Shown one piece after another: positions 30,266 through 38,932 of a stretch of DNA of 41,302 bases; the stretch's first letter is position 1; the number at the start of each line of letters is the position of its first letter. The position numbers and the translations under genes were made by a program. Below the pieces are notes generated by a model. The model did not search any database, was not told the DNA's origin, and saw only the letters and a program-made list of their open reading frames with translations. The DNA is from Flavobacteriales bacterium (lineage in GTDB: Bacteria; Bacteroidota; Bacteroidia; Flavobacteriales_G; JALEGO01), in NCBI GenBank assembly GCA_020631045.1, contig JAHDHZ010000018.1, forward strand, positions 4,210 through 45,511, read 5' to 3'.

Positions 30266-32929
30266 ATGAAGTACTTAAACACTGTTTTTATTCTTCTTCT
30301 TGCAAGCTTTTCTCAAGTGATTCTTGCTCAACAAATCACAGCAGATCAAGATACTGTGTGCGTGGGTACTACAGTAACTTTTACGGTAAGCGGAATCAGT
30401 AATGAAGCTTATGCTGATGCTAATATAGATGACACAACCAATGTAATTGACACACTTAATTCTGTAAACAACACCTTTTCATATACATATACTCAAGCGG
30501 GAACGTATACTGCAGCTGCTTTTTTGATTCCTGAGTTTGTAAGTTATAATGCCCAGGTTGTTGTGGTTGATCAGCCGATCAACGCTCCGCAGATTGTCTC
30601 TTCGGTAGATCGTGTTTGTGATGCCTCTTCTGTCACTTTTTCTTTGCAAGGAGACATCGATGCTTTTTCAAATTCAACTTTTGCTTGGAAGGTGAACGGA
30701 GTTTTGCAACAAACCGCTGAAACCGCTACTTCAATGACCTATTTTCTTGAGCAAGACCAGACCCTTCAGGTGAATTTAAATGCTTATGATGCAAATCTTT
30801 GTGGTATTGAAAATGATATTCAGCTCTCAAAATTGGTGCCTACCTCTAACATTCAAATTAATCTTTCGAGTAGTGATGCAGATTGTGGATTAACCAATGG
30901 TGCAGTGACTTCTGCTGTTTTGGGTGGATCAGCTCCGCTAACATACAGGTGGAGTAATGGTGCAAGCACACAAAATTTGATTAATGTGAAGGCTGGGTTA
31001 TATACCTTAAGTGTTACCGATGCTGATGGGTGTGAGAGCTTTCGTACAACAGGTGTAAGTGTGCCTGATGGACAAGGAGTTACTATTGATGGAGTTGATG
31101 TGATTGATGAGTCGTGCGTGGGGGCTTCTGATGGATCGGCTGAGTTGAATTATACAGTAAATTCTTCTGGATATGCGCTGACTTATTTTTCAACGGGTGC
31201 GCGCAACACACATCTGGTTGAAGATTTAACGCCTGGAGGGTATTTTGTATGGGCAGAAGACGAGAACGGCTGCGGGCAGTTTGAAGCGTTTAATGTATCG
31301 GGGTTTAGCAACGAGTTTGCTGATGTTGATGTTTTATCGCCCACTTGCTCAAATGCAGATGGAGAAATTCGATTTTTTCAAAGTGCTCAGACTTCTGGAT
31401 GGCAACTTTCAATTGATTCAGGTCTTACCTACTATGGCATTGAAGATACGATTAAAGATGTCGCAGCAGGTATTTACTATTTAAAAATCAATACAGGAAA
31501 CTGTGAGTTTTACAGCAGACTGCCTATTGTTGTTGTCAATCAAATTGCCAATACAGTTGTAGTGAGTGCGGCAAGTGTGACTGCTCAAGATTGTAATCAA
31601 AACAATGGTTCTTTGAAGTTAAAAGTAGAATATGACTTTGCTCCAGACCATACTCTTTCTGAAGTAAATTGGCTTGACTTAGGAGTTTCTGATCAATTGA
31701 ATGGCCAGAAGTTTGTGAGTCAGCAAAACCTTCAAGCAGGTGTGCAACAAATTCAAATTTTAGCTTTTGATAGTTTAAATAATGTTTGTGAGCAACTTCT
31801 GACTTATGAAGTGCCTTCTACTCAACCTTCACTTCAAGAGCTATGCGTGGCAACTGTAATTGGTCAAAACAACACAGAGGTGCGTTTTGAGCCTGAAGCT
31901 GGTTTTGATTTATACAACATATACAGAGAAGATTACACCTCTAAATCATTTCATTTCTTAAAACAGATCAATGTGCAAAATGGCGAGGCGGTCTTTTTAG
32001 ACAACCAAATCGATGCTGGGGTAAAGTCACACCGTTACAGTGTCAAAAAAGTAGATGCTTGTGAGGCAGAGTCTGATTTTGCATTGGCTCATCGCACGAC
32101 ACATTTGACGCATGAGCGTATGAGTAATTCAGATATTCAGCTTGCTTGGCAGCCCTATCAAGGCATTGTTGCAGATTCAGTTGTCTTAATGTTAGATACA
32201 ACAGGCTCTGCTCAAGATTCACTGTTTTATGCTTACAAAAGTTTTGCATTAGGCACTGAAAACTATACGCTTACTCAGGCAGAGATTATGGCTGATACTG
32301 GCCTGTCAAATGCTTTGGCACAAGGTAAGTTGAATTTTTTAATAGAATACGCTTCTAGCGATTCGTGTGCAGTAGTACTAAAAGCAAATAGTAACAACAA
32401 TACTCGGTCAAATAAAGATATGTGTTGCAGAGATGGCAGTATTTTGTATGTGGCTTTTGCCAATGCAAATCCTGTAAGCGCTGCTTCAGTGTGTGATGGG
32501 AGCATTGAGGTAGAGGTCTATGGCGGAGCTGCTCCGTATACTTTTACTTGGTCACAGGCGGGTTTAAATGGAAGCTTGGCTACAGATTTATGTGCTGGGT
32601 ATTATCAAATTACGGTAACTGATCAAAACAACAATACTGTTGTGACAGGTGCTCAAGTAGAATTGACGACTTCTTTAGTAATGAATCAAGTTAAAGGTTT
32701 TGAGGTGTACCCCAGACCTGCAAAAGACAAGCTTTTTATTGAAGCTGAAAGCCCTATTACTCAAATAGAGTTGTTTGATGGGCAAGGTAAGCGCGTATTG
32801 TCTCAACAAGTTGCCATGCAAGGGCAAGTGGTTGTTTCTTTGAGTGAGAAGCTTTCAAAAGGGTTTTATGTGCTTGTCTTACATACCCAACAAGGTGTGT
32901 TGCGAGAAAAAATTCTTACAGAGCGGTAA
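30266..32929 (+). CDS. Secreted T9SS type A cargo with Ig/PKD-like and SprB-type repeats
   Basis: This 887-aa protein has a signal peptide (1-21, ending VILAQ). An Ig/PKD-like domain (about 22-100) has CVGTTVTFTVSG and YTYTQAGTYT. A second Ig-like fold follows (about 105-190), then several SprB-type repeats (about 195-420; CGLTNGAVTSAVLGG, GLYTLSVTDADGCE, CVGASDGSAEL). A fibronectin III-like module spans about 530-610 (YNIYREDY, HRYSVKKVDACE). One more SprB-type unit (about 735-800) precedes the sorting domain (about 805-887). The sorting domain opens YPRPAKDKLFIEA; the usual YPNP has become YPRP. It is probably a surface adhesin. The PP2C sensor gene follows 37 bases later. Confidence 0.88.
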   Translation: MKYLNTVFILLLASFSQVILAQQITADQDTVCVGTTVTFTVSGISNEAYADANIDDTTNVIDTLNSVNNTFSYTYTQAGTYTAAAFLIPEFVSYNAQVVVVDQPINAPQIVSSVDRVCDASSVTFSLQGDIDAFSNSTFAWKVNGVLQQTAETATSMTYFLEQDQTLQVNLNAYDANLCGIENDIQLSKLVPTSNIQINLSSSDADCGLTNGAVTSAVLGGSAPLTYRWSNGASTQNLINVKAGLYTLSVTDADGCESFRTTGVSVPDGQGVTIDGVDVIDESCVGASDGSAELNYTVNSSGYALTYFSTGARNTHLVEDLTPGGYFVWAEDENGCGQFEAFNVSGFSNEFADVDVLSPTCSNADGEIRFFQSAQTSGWQLSIDSGLTYYGIEDTIKDVAAGIYYLKINTGNCEFYSRLPIVVVNQIANTVVVSAASVTAQDCNQNNGSLKLKVEYDFAPDHTLSEVNWLDLGVSDQLNGQKFVSQQNLQAGVQQIQILAFDSLNNVCEQLLTYEVPSTQPSLQELCVATVIGQNNTEVRFEPEAGFDLYNIYREDYTSKSFHFLKQINVQNGEAVFLDNQIDAGVKSHRYSVKKVDACEAESDFALAHRTTHLTHERMSNSDIQLAWQPYQGIVADSVVLMLDTTGSAQDSLFYAYKSFALGTENYTLTQAEIMADTGLSNALAQGKLNFLIEYASSDSCAVVLKANSNNNTRSNKDMCCRDGSILYVAFANANPVSAASVCDGSIEVEVYGGAAPYTFTWSQAGLNGSLATDLCAGYYQITVTDQNNNTVVTGAQVELTTSLVMNQVKGFEVYPRPAKDKLFIEAESPITQIELFDGQGKRVLSQQVAMQGQVVVSLSEKLSKGFYVLVLHTQQGVLREKILTER

Positions 32930-32951
32930 CTCTTTTTTGGGTAGTGCGTAA

Positions 32952-32970
32952 CATGGCCTCAAGGCCATGA
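32952..32970 (+). promoter_or_regulatory. Start-codon hairpin and 5-codon upstream ORF
   Basis: CATGGCCT and AGGCCATG form a perfect 8-bp stem around CA (32952-32969); the 3' arm contains the ATG of the next gene. GCCTCA/TGAGGC forms a competing hairpin. An ATG at 32953 opens a 5-codon ORF whose TGA overlaps the gene's ATG as ATGA. Confidence 0.55.
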
Positions 32971-35900
32971 GGCAATACTTCAAATATTACAAGATTTTAT
33001 TGGTAGCTTTTTGCTGCTTTAATGTTGACCTTGTTGTCTCACAGCAATACACCATTCAAAACATTGCTCCAAGTTCTTTGGGGAAGTTGGCGCCTCAAAA
33101 CTGGTGCGTGTCTCAAAATAGTTTACAGCATGTTTTTATTGGAAACAATAAAAATATAGTAGTTTCAAACGGAACTTTTTGGTCAGAAATTACTGTAGGT
33201 AATGATGCAAAAGTATACGATTTGCTCTCAAATCAAAAACAAGTTTATGTAGGTGCTTATGAAGAATTTGGAGTCATTTTTTTAAATGATAAAGGGGCGT
33301 ATGTCTATCAAAGTTTTAGGGCGCTTTTAAAAGATTCTGAAAAACAAATTGGGCCGATCATCAAAGTACTACAAAAAGGAGATGAAGTCTTTTTCTTTAA
33401 TCATTTTAAAGTTTTTATTTACAATATAAAAAATCAGTCCTTAACTGAAGTTTCTTTAAAAAATATTGAGGTTGAATATGCTTTTGAATTTGATGACAAG
33501 ATTATAATGTATGATCACCATCACAATAAATTATTTAAGCTTAATCGAGATTTGAAATCGCAACCATTTTTAGATATTCCCAATTCTCATCTTGTTGTTG
33601 CAGTCAAAACTTTTAAAAATAAATTATATATCTTATTCGATCATGATTTTATTCATGTGTACAATAAGAATTTAGAGCTCGTTGAGCAAAAATATTTTGA
33701 TAAACAATTTTGTAATCAGGTATTTACAGATTTTGAAATGATTGGAGATAAGATCTTGTTAGCTTCTAAAAAAGGTTTATTTCTTTTTGATCAAAATCAA
33801 ACGCTGTTACAGCATTACGATCAAAGTTCAGGGCTTAGAGACAATCATGTAACTGATCTTTTTATGGATAAAGCCCAAAACATATGGCTTACCCTCAACA
33901 ATGGCGTGTCTGTTTTAAAGCCTAAATTAAACCCAAGCCTGCAAAAATTGAATGCAAAAAATTCTTTGCAAGGATTAATCGAAGATGTTACTCTTTTTGA
34001 TGATGATGTATATGTTTCAACTCATGAAGGCGTTCAATACAAAAACAATGACTTGTTTAAAAAAGTAGACAAGGGAGCAAACATCTTATCTGCATCATGG
34101 GATTTGTGTGCGGTTAACATCAATGGGACAAAACAGTTGTTGAGCATCTCAAATGCAGGGGTACACCGCATTCATCAAAACAAACCCGCTGAATTCTTGT
34201 TTAGTGCCTATGCTTACCGGCTTGAGCAGTCAGTTAAAGACCCTAAAAGAGTCTTTGTAGGGCTTGATGATGGGTTAAAAAGTATGTATTACAAAGCAAA
34301 TGAATGGGTAGATGAGGGCTATTTGTTAAAGACCAACTATACGGCGTTTAATATTACTCAAAAGAATGATCTTATTATTTTAGGAGATGACCCGCAAGGG
34401 TTTTATACAGAACTTAAATGCGATCAATCAAATGAACAGATTAAATACCTCTGGCATAAAACATATGACCATAAGAATCAATTGCCAGTAGGTATGGTTG
34501 TACCTGAAGGCGATTTTGTGGGTACAGATAAAGGCATCTACCAAAAAATAGACACTCTCTTCAAGCCCATCAACGAAATCAATGAATTGTTTCCTGTAAA
34601 GAATCCTTACATCCACCGCTTAAAACAAGATTTTCAGGGGAATTATTGGGTAGTAGTGCAATGGACAGATACCATCAAGGGGCAAAAAAAAGAAAAGCAG
34701 CAAGTGGGGTATTTGCAGAAAACCATTTCGGGTTGGCATTGGATCACAGACCCTTTTTTAGAGCTTTCAAAAGGCAAGATAGATGCCATTACTCACGTCG
34801 ATTCTTTTGTGACCTATTTGGGCGGAACAAATGGTTTGTATGTCTATGATAAGCGTGAAGAAAAACCTTTAAATCAGCAGTTTAAAGTTTCAGTGGCAGG
34901 GGTTGAGACCCTGAGAGACCATATTTTGTTGTTTGGGGGAGTATTTGTAGATCAAAATAACCGACCTATAGAAGAACAACCTGAACATCAAAAGCTTAAC
35001 ATCGCATATACAAACAACAGTTTAAAGATTGATTTTGCGAGCGATAATTTCGAGCCTGAAATGCGTTATGCATACAAAATTGAACCTCTTGATCAAACCT
35101 ACAACGAGTTCTCTTATCAGAATTTTACCGAGCTTAAAAATTTGCGTGAAGGCTCCTACACCATTTTTGTAAAAGCCAAAAGCCCTAGAGGAGCCATTGC
35201 GTTTGCAAAACCATATTCATTTACTATTTTGCCACCTTGGTATAGAACTTGGTGGGCCTACCTGCTCTATTTTTTGCTAACAGCAATTATTGCTTTTAGC
35301 ATCTTCTTTGTTTGGACGAAAAATTTGCGCACTCAAGTCAATCTCAAAACCAAAGAGGTAGTCACCCAAAAAGAAATCATTGAAGAGAAAAACAAAGACA
35401 TTACACAAAGTATTGCATATGCTGAGAAAATACAACGCTCATTGCTGCCTTCTGAAAAGCTCATGCAAACACATTTAAACGATCATTTTGTGCTTTTTAA
35501 GCCAAGAGACGTAGTTAGCGGAGATTTCTATTGGGCAGCTAAACAGGGTAATTGCTTTTATTTTGCTTTGATGGATTGTACAGGCCATGGAGTGCCTGGG
35601 GCCTTTATGTCAATGATTGGTAATGCAGGTTTAAACGAGTTGGTGTTAGAAAAAAAACTACAAGACCCTGGCGAGATTTTAAATGCTTTAAGAATTAATA
35701 TTATTAAAGCGCTTTCTCAAGACGGAACAACTGCAAACCGAGATGGTATGGATGGAGTGCTTTGTAAACTCAATACTGATAGTCAGACACTAGAATATGC
35801 TGCTGCAAACAACAGTCTGTTTGTTTTGAGGTCGTCACATGAGTCACTTGAGTATTTGCAAGCTCATAAAACTTCTACAGATCAGATCTATGTCAGTGAG

Positions 35901-36200
35901 TTAAAGGGACAAAAGATGCCGATTGGCTATTACCCTGAAAAGCAAGAAGATTTTTTGACTCAAAAACTTAAACTTAAACAAGGAGATCGTCTATACTTAA
36001 CTTCTGATGGATTGCCCGATCAATTCGGAGGCCCGAAGGGTAAAAAGTTTAAAAAGACAAACTTCTTAAAATTATTGACTCAGTTGCAAAGTCAATCAAT
36101 GTCTAGTCAAAAACAAGCTATTGATCAAGCTTTTGTTGGTTGGATGAGCTCTGAGCATGAGCAGATTGATGATGTGTGCGTGATAGGGGTAAAAATTTGA
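32967..36200 (+). CDS. Membrane sensor with beta-propeller, Y_Y_Y domain and PP2C/SpoIIE phosphatase
   Basis: This 1077-aa protein has a signal peptide (about 1-25) and a long periplasmic propeller (about 30-680) with Reg_prop-like strands such as NHVTDLFMDKAQNIWLTLNNG. A Y_Y_Y domain follows (about 695-765; YKIEPLD, LREGSYTIFVKAKSP), one membrane helix (about 770-795), a coiled coil (about 800-835) and a cytosolic PP2C/SpoIIE phosphatase (about 850-1077). The phosphatase metal sites are visible: VVSGDFYW, MDCTGHGVPGAFM, GMDGVL and TSDGLPDQFGG. The architecture is that of a hybrid-sensor ectodomain with a Ser/Thr phosphatase instead of a kinase, so it probably switches an anti-sigma or anti-anti-sigma partner; none is encoded nearby. 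The start codon lies in a hairpin. Confidence 0.9.
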   Translation: MRQYFKYYKILLVAFCCFNVDLVVSQQYTIQNIAPSSLGKLAPQNWCVSQNSLQHVFIGNNKNIVVSNGTFWSEITVGNDAKVYDLLSNQKQVYVGAYEEFGVIFLNDKGAYVYQSFRALLKDSEKQIGPIIKVLQKGDEVFFFNHFKVFIYNIKNQSLTEVSLKNIEVEYAFEFDDKIIMYDHHHNKLFKLNRDLKSQPFLDIPNSHLVVAVKTFKNKLYILFDHDFIHVYNKNLELVEQKYFDKQFCNQVFTDFEMIGDKILLASKKGLFLFDQNQTLLQHYDQSSGLRDNHVTDLFMDKAQNIWLTLNNGVSVLKPKLNPSLQKLNAKNSLQGLIEDVTLFDDDVYVSTHEGVQYKNNDLFKKVDKGANILSASWDLCAVNINGTKQLLSISNAGVHRIHQNKPAEFLFSAYAYRLEQSVKDPKRVFVGLDDGLKSMYYKANEWVDEGYLLKTNYTAFNITQKNDLIILGDDPQGFYTELKCDQSNEQIKYLWHKTYDHKNQLPVGMVVPEGDFVGTDKGIYQKIDTLFKPINEINELFPVKNPYIHRLKQDFQGNYWVVVQWTDTIKGQKKEKQQVGYLQKTISGWHWITDPFLELSKGKIDAITHVDSFVTYLGGTNGLYVYDKREEKPLNQQFKVSVAGVETLRDHILLFGGVFVDQNNRPIEEQPEHQKLNIAYTNNSLKIDFASDNFEPEMRYAYKIEPLDQTYNEFSYQNFTELKNLREGSYTIFVKAKSPRGAIAFAKPYSFTILPPWYRTWWAYLLYFLLTAIIAFSIFFVWTKNLRTQVNLKTKEVVTQKEIIEEKNKDITQSIAYAEKIQRSLLPSEKLMQTHLNDHFVLFKPRDVVSGDFYWAAKQGNCFYFALMDCTGHGVPGAFMSMIGNAGLNELVLEKKLQDPGEILNALRINIIKALSQDGTTANRDGMDGVLCKLNTDSQTLEYAAANNSLFVLRSSHESLEYLQAHKTSTDQIYVSELKGQKMPIGYYPEKQEDFLTQKLKLKQGDRLYLTSDGLPDQFGGPKGKKFKKTNFLKLLTQLQSQSMSSQKQAIDQAFVGWMSSEHEQIDDVCVIGVKI

Positions 36201-36213
36201 AAGCTAAATTTTC

Positions 36214-36627
36214 TCATTCTTCGTAGTTTACAGTAGTTTCTTTGCACGTAAAAAACTCTGCTGTGCCTTGAGAAAGGATGCCGTCTGTAGTGTCATTTCC
36301 TAAAAAGATGTAGTACTGCTTTTGACCGCTTCCGTTTATTCTAATGCCTCCAGTTGATGCAGATGTAATAGTGCTATTAAATGTTACAGAGCCAACGTTA
36401 GCGCCATCAATCATGATGCCAACTTTAGGGGTGAAGCCTGATGATGAGCATGGAGTGCATATAACAGATAGTCTTGCGTATGACCAATCATTTGTAGTAC
36501 ACTCGCACTCTCCGTTAACGCAGTTGTCAAATTGGCATATGGTTGTTTCGCATAAATCATTGTTTTTATTACACGAAAAGATAACGAGAGCACTTATAAT
36601 TAAAAAAGAAGATATAAAAGATTTCAT
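36214..36627 (-). CDS. Small Cys-rich lipoprotein, EGF-like segment
   Basis: This 137-aa protein has a lipoprotein signal (1-19, VIFSC). A Cys-rich segment follows (about 25-45) in an EGF-like pattern: LCETTICQFDNCVNGECECT. A beta-rich domain comes next with ICTPCSSSGFTPKVGIMIDG and a last Cys in FFTCKE. No family is recognised. The odd number of mature cysteines besides the lipid-bound one suggests several disulphides in an extracytoplasmic site. It stands alone between the convergent phosphatase gene and the divergent hydratase gene. Confidence 0.75.
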   Translation of the reverse strand: MKSFISSFLIISALVIFSCNKNNDLCETTICQFDNCVNGECECTTNDWSYARLSVICTPCSSSGFTPKVGIMIDGANVGSVTFNSTITSASTGGIRINGSGQKQYYIFLGNDTTDGILSQGTAEFFTCKETTVNYEE

Positions 36628-36656
36628 TTAATTTGAATTTTTTCAAAATTCACAAA

Positions 36657-36690
36657 TTTGACCAACCTTACCAACTATTTACTAACTTTA
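36657..36690 (+). promoter_or_regulatory. Putative promoter for the enoyl-CoA hydratase gene
   Basis: TTTG (36657-36660) and TAACTTTA (36683-36690, seven of eight to TAnnTTTG) are 22 bases apart and lie 18 bases before the ATG at 36708. Confidence 0.45.
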
Positions 36691-36707
36691 ATTTAAAATA
36701 AATTTTA

Positions 36708-37475
36708 ATGTCAGTAATCAATCAAGGAGATGTTTTAGTAACCCTAAATAAAACAATTTCAACCATTGAATTTAATCACCCTTTAAGCAATTCTTTGCCC
36801 GGAAAACTCCTTTCTAAACTTGTAAATACAATCACTGAGCAAGGTGAAAATGATGAGGTGAACGTCATTGTCCTAAAAAGTGCTGGTGAGCGTGCTTTTT
36901 GTGCTGGAGCTTCTTTTGATGAACTTATTGCCATTAAAGATCTCGAGCAAGGCAAAGAGTTTTTCTCTGGTTTTGCAAGGGTAATCAATGCGATGCGCAA
37001 GTGCCCTAAATTTATCATTGGTAGAGTACAGGGTAAAGCTGTTGGTGGAGGGGTTGGATTAGCCGCTTCTGTTGATTATTGTTTGGCTACAAAATATGCA
37101 TCTGTCAAGCTCTCAGAATTAGCCATTGGGATTGGACCTTTTGTTGTTGGACCTGCAGTAGAGCGCAAGCTAGGGTTGGCTGCTTTTTCTGATATGAGCA
37201 TCAATGCCACCGAGTGGAAATCTGCCCAGTGGGCTCAGCAAAAAGGTTTGTTTAGTGAAGTTTATGAAGATGCGTACATGCTTGATCATAAAGTTGAAGA
37301 ATTGGCAGAAAGACTTTCAAAATTTAATCCTGAGGCGATGAAACGTCTGAAAAAAGTATTTTGGCAAGGCACAGATCATTGGGATACACTTTTATTTGAT
37401 CGTGCTGAAGATAGTGGTCAGTTAGTGCTTTCTGAGTTTACTAGAAATGCGATCAACAGTTTTAAGAAGAAGTAA
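36708..37475 (+). CDS. Enoyl-CoA hydratase/isomerase family protein
   Basis: This 255-aa crotonase-fold enzyme shows the two oxyanion-hole regions (RAFCAGASFDEL and GKAVGGGVGLAASVDYCLA) and a conserved Glu in LSELAIGIGP, followed by FVVGPAVERKLG. Crotonases hydrate or isomerise acyl-CoA thioesters in fatty or branched-chain amino acid breakdown. The exact substrate cannot be read from the sequence; a methylglutaconyl-CoA hydratase-like role is possible. No neighbouring beta-oxidation genes are present. The stop codon's last base begins a large palindrome. Confidence 0.9.
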   Translation: MSVINQGDVLVTLNKTISTIEFNHPLSNSLPGKLLSKLVNTITEQGENDEVNVIVLKSAGERAFCAGASFDELIAIKDLEQGKEFFSGFARVINAMRKCPKFIIGRVQGKAVGGGVGLAASVDYCLATKYASVKLSELAIGIGPFVVGPAVERKLGLAAFSDMSINATEWKSAQWAQQKGLFSEVYEDAYMLDHKVEELAERLSKFNPEAMKRLKKVFWQGTDHWDTLLFDRAEDSGQLVLSEFTRNAINSFKKK

Positions 37476-37556
37476 TGGAGCATTTTCAGCATGCTTTTTG
37501 GTATCCGACAAACTAAAGTTTGAAGTCCTCCAAAAAGCAGCTTGAAAATGCTCCAT
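37475..37556. repeat. Large palindrome between convergent genes
   Basis: ATGGAGCATTTTCA pairs with TGAAAATGCTCCAT, then TGCTTTTTGG with CCAAAAAGCA. After a 7/7 internal loop, CAAAC/GTTTG closes on a TAAA loop. The long outer stem, internal loop and CAAAC/GTTTG tip repeat the design of the array at 27700-28055. It fills the whole gap between the convergent hydratase and sugar transferase genes and may end transcription on both strands. Confidence 0.85.
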
Positions 37557-37561
37557 AAAAT

Positions 37562-38932
37562 CTATTTCCCTCTGCCCTGTAAGACAATCAATACCGTATG
37601 AATCAGTATTTTGAAATCTACTACTAAAGACATGTTTTCAATGTACAATACATCATATTTTAAGCGCTCTATCATTTCATCAACATTAGAAGCATAACCA
37701 TATTTAACTTGTCCCCAAGAGGTAATGCCTGGTTTTACGCGATGTAAAAACTTATAATGCGGAGCCCTTTTAACAATTTGTTCAATGAAAAAGGCACGTT
37801 CAGGTCTTGGTCCTACCAAAGACATTTCTCCTTTTAAAACATTAAAAAATTGCGGAGTTTCATCTAAACGACTCATACGTAAGAATTTTCCAATTTTAGT
37901 AACTCTTGGGTCGTCTTCTTTTGCTAAAATTGGCGTAGATTTTTCGGCATCGATGCGCATTGATCTGAACTTAATAATCTTAAAAGGTTTTGATTTTTTA
38001 CCAATCCGCTCTTGGGTGTAAAATACTGGGCCTTTTGAAGAGCATTTTACTAAGATGGCAAGCAGTAAGAAAATCCACCAGAAAAAAACAAAAACAAATA
38101 AAGAAACTACAATATCTATGGCACGTTTGATGACCAATTGCCATTTATCAATGATCGTTTGGTTGATTTCAATCAAGGGAACGCCCATAATTGAAGTCAT
38201 TTTAACTTGACCAGCTAACAAACTGTATAGGTCAGGGCTTACTTTAATCACTACCTCATGGGTGCTTAGTGTTGAAAGAATTGTACTTAGATTGCTTTTT
38301 TTATCGTCTTCAAGGGCGATGATTACTTCTTGAATATTATGTTGTGCAATCAATGTGTCAAGTTGATTTATTTGATTGCTCGAAATGATTTTTTTAATGT
38401 CAAATCCAGTGGCAATTTTGTTGGTTTCAATTAGGTTTTGAATTTCAAGACTCCTTTTGCCCTTACCAATGATTAAGGTTGCAAAACCAATTATTTTTCG
38501 TTGAATTTTAGAAATGGTAATTGAGCTAAGTATGAACCGAGGAACAGCTGTTAAAACAAAATGTGCAGAAAAATAAAAGCCAATAGCCTTGTAGTAATCT
38601 TTATATGAGGCAACTACATCGTCAAGCATGATGATGAAGAAAATGCACATAACACCCAAGACGCTTTGAATAAATGTTTGAGAAAATTCTTTGAATCGAG
38701 ATTTTCTGTAAGGCGCATTGTAGAACCCTAACAGATAGTAAAAGCAAATCCACCCAAAAGGAATAATGCAAAGCCCTACGTAGAAGTTGGTGTCAAATTC
38801 AACAGGTACTTGGTAGCCAAATTTGGCAGATTCTAAGATGTTTTTTCTGAAAAAAAATAGGGCAATCCACCCAAGAGCAGCAGAGCAAAAATCTACTGTG
38901 ATGTATTTTATTTTTTGAAGACCTTGATGCAT
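37562..38932 (-). CDS. Polyprenyl-phosphate sugar-1-phosphate transferase (WcaJ/WbaP type)
   Basis: This 456-aa inner-membrane enzyme starts surface polysaccharide synthesis by moving a sugar-phosphate onto undecaprenyl phosphate. It has four N-terminal membrane helices (about 15-135) and a nucleotide-binding-like middle domain (about 150-245). A further membrane segment (about 270-295) leads into the bacterial sugar transferase domain. That domain carries YTQERIGKKSKPFKIIKFRSM, DDPRVTKIGKFLR, LDETPQFFNVLKGEMSLVGPRPE and the final KPGITSWGQVKYGY. The sugar is not known. Its ATG overlaps the stop of the upstream lipoprotein gene by one base (TAATG). No other polysaccharide genes lie within the window. 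Confidence 0.94.
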   Translation of the reverse strand: MHQGLQKIKYITVDFCSAALGWIALFFFRKNILESAKFGYQVPVEFDTNFYVGLCIIPFGWICFYYLLGFYNAPYRKSRFKEFSQTFIQSVLGVMCIFFIIMLDDVVASYKDYYKAIGFYFSAHFVLTAVPRFILSSITISKIQRKIIGFATLIIGKGKRSLEIQNLIETNKIATGFDIKKIISSNQINQLDTLIAQHNIQEVIIALEDDKKSNLSTILSTLSTHEVVIKVSPDLYSLLAGQVKMTSIMGVPLIEINQTIIDKWQLVIKRAIDIVVSLFVFVFFWWIFLLLAILVKCSSKGPVFYTQERIGKKSKPFKIIKFRSMRIDAEKSTPILAKEDDPRVTKIGKFLRMSRLDETPQFFNVLKGEMSLVGPRPERAFFIEQIVKRAPHYKFLHRVKPGITSWGQVKYGYASNVDEMIERLKYDVLYIENMSLVVDFKILIHTVLIVLQGRGK

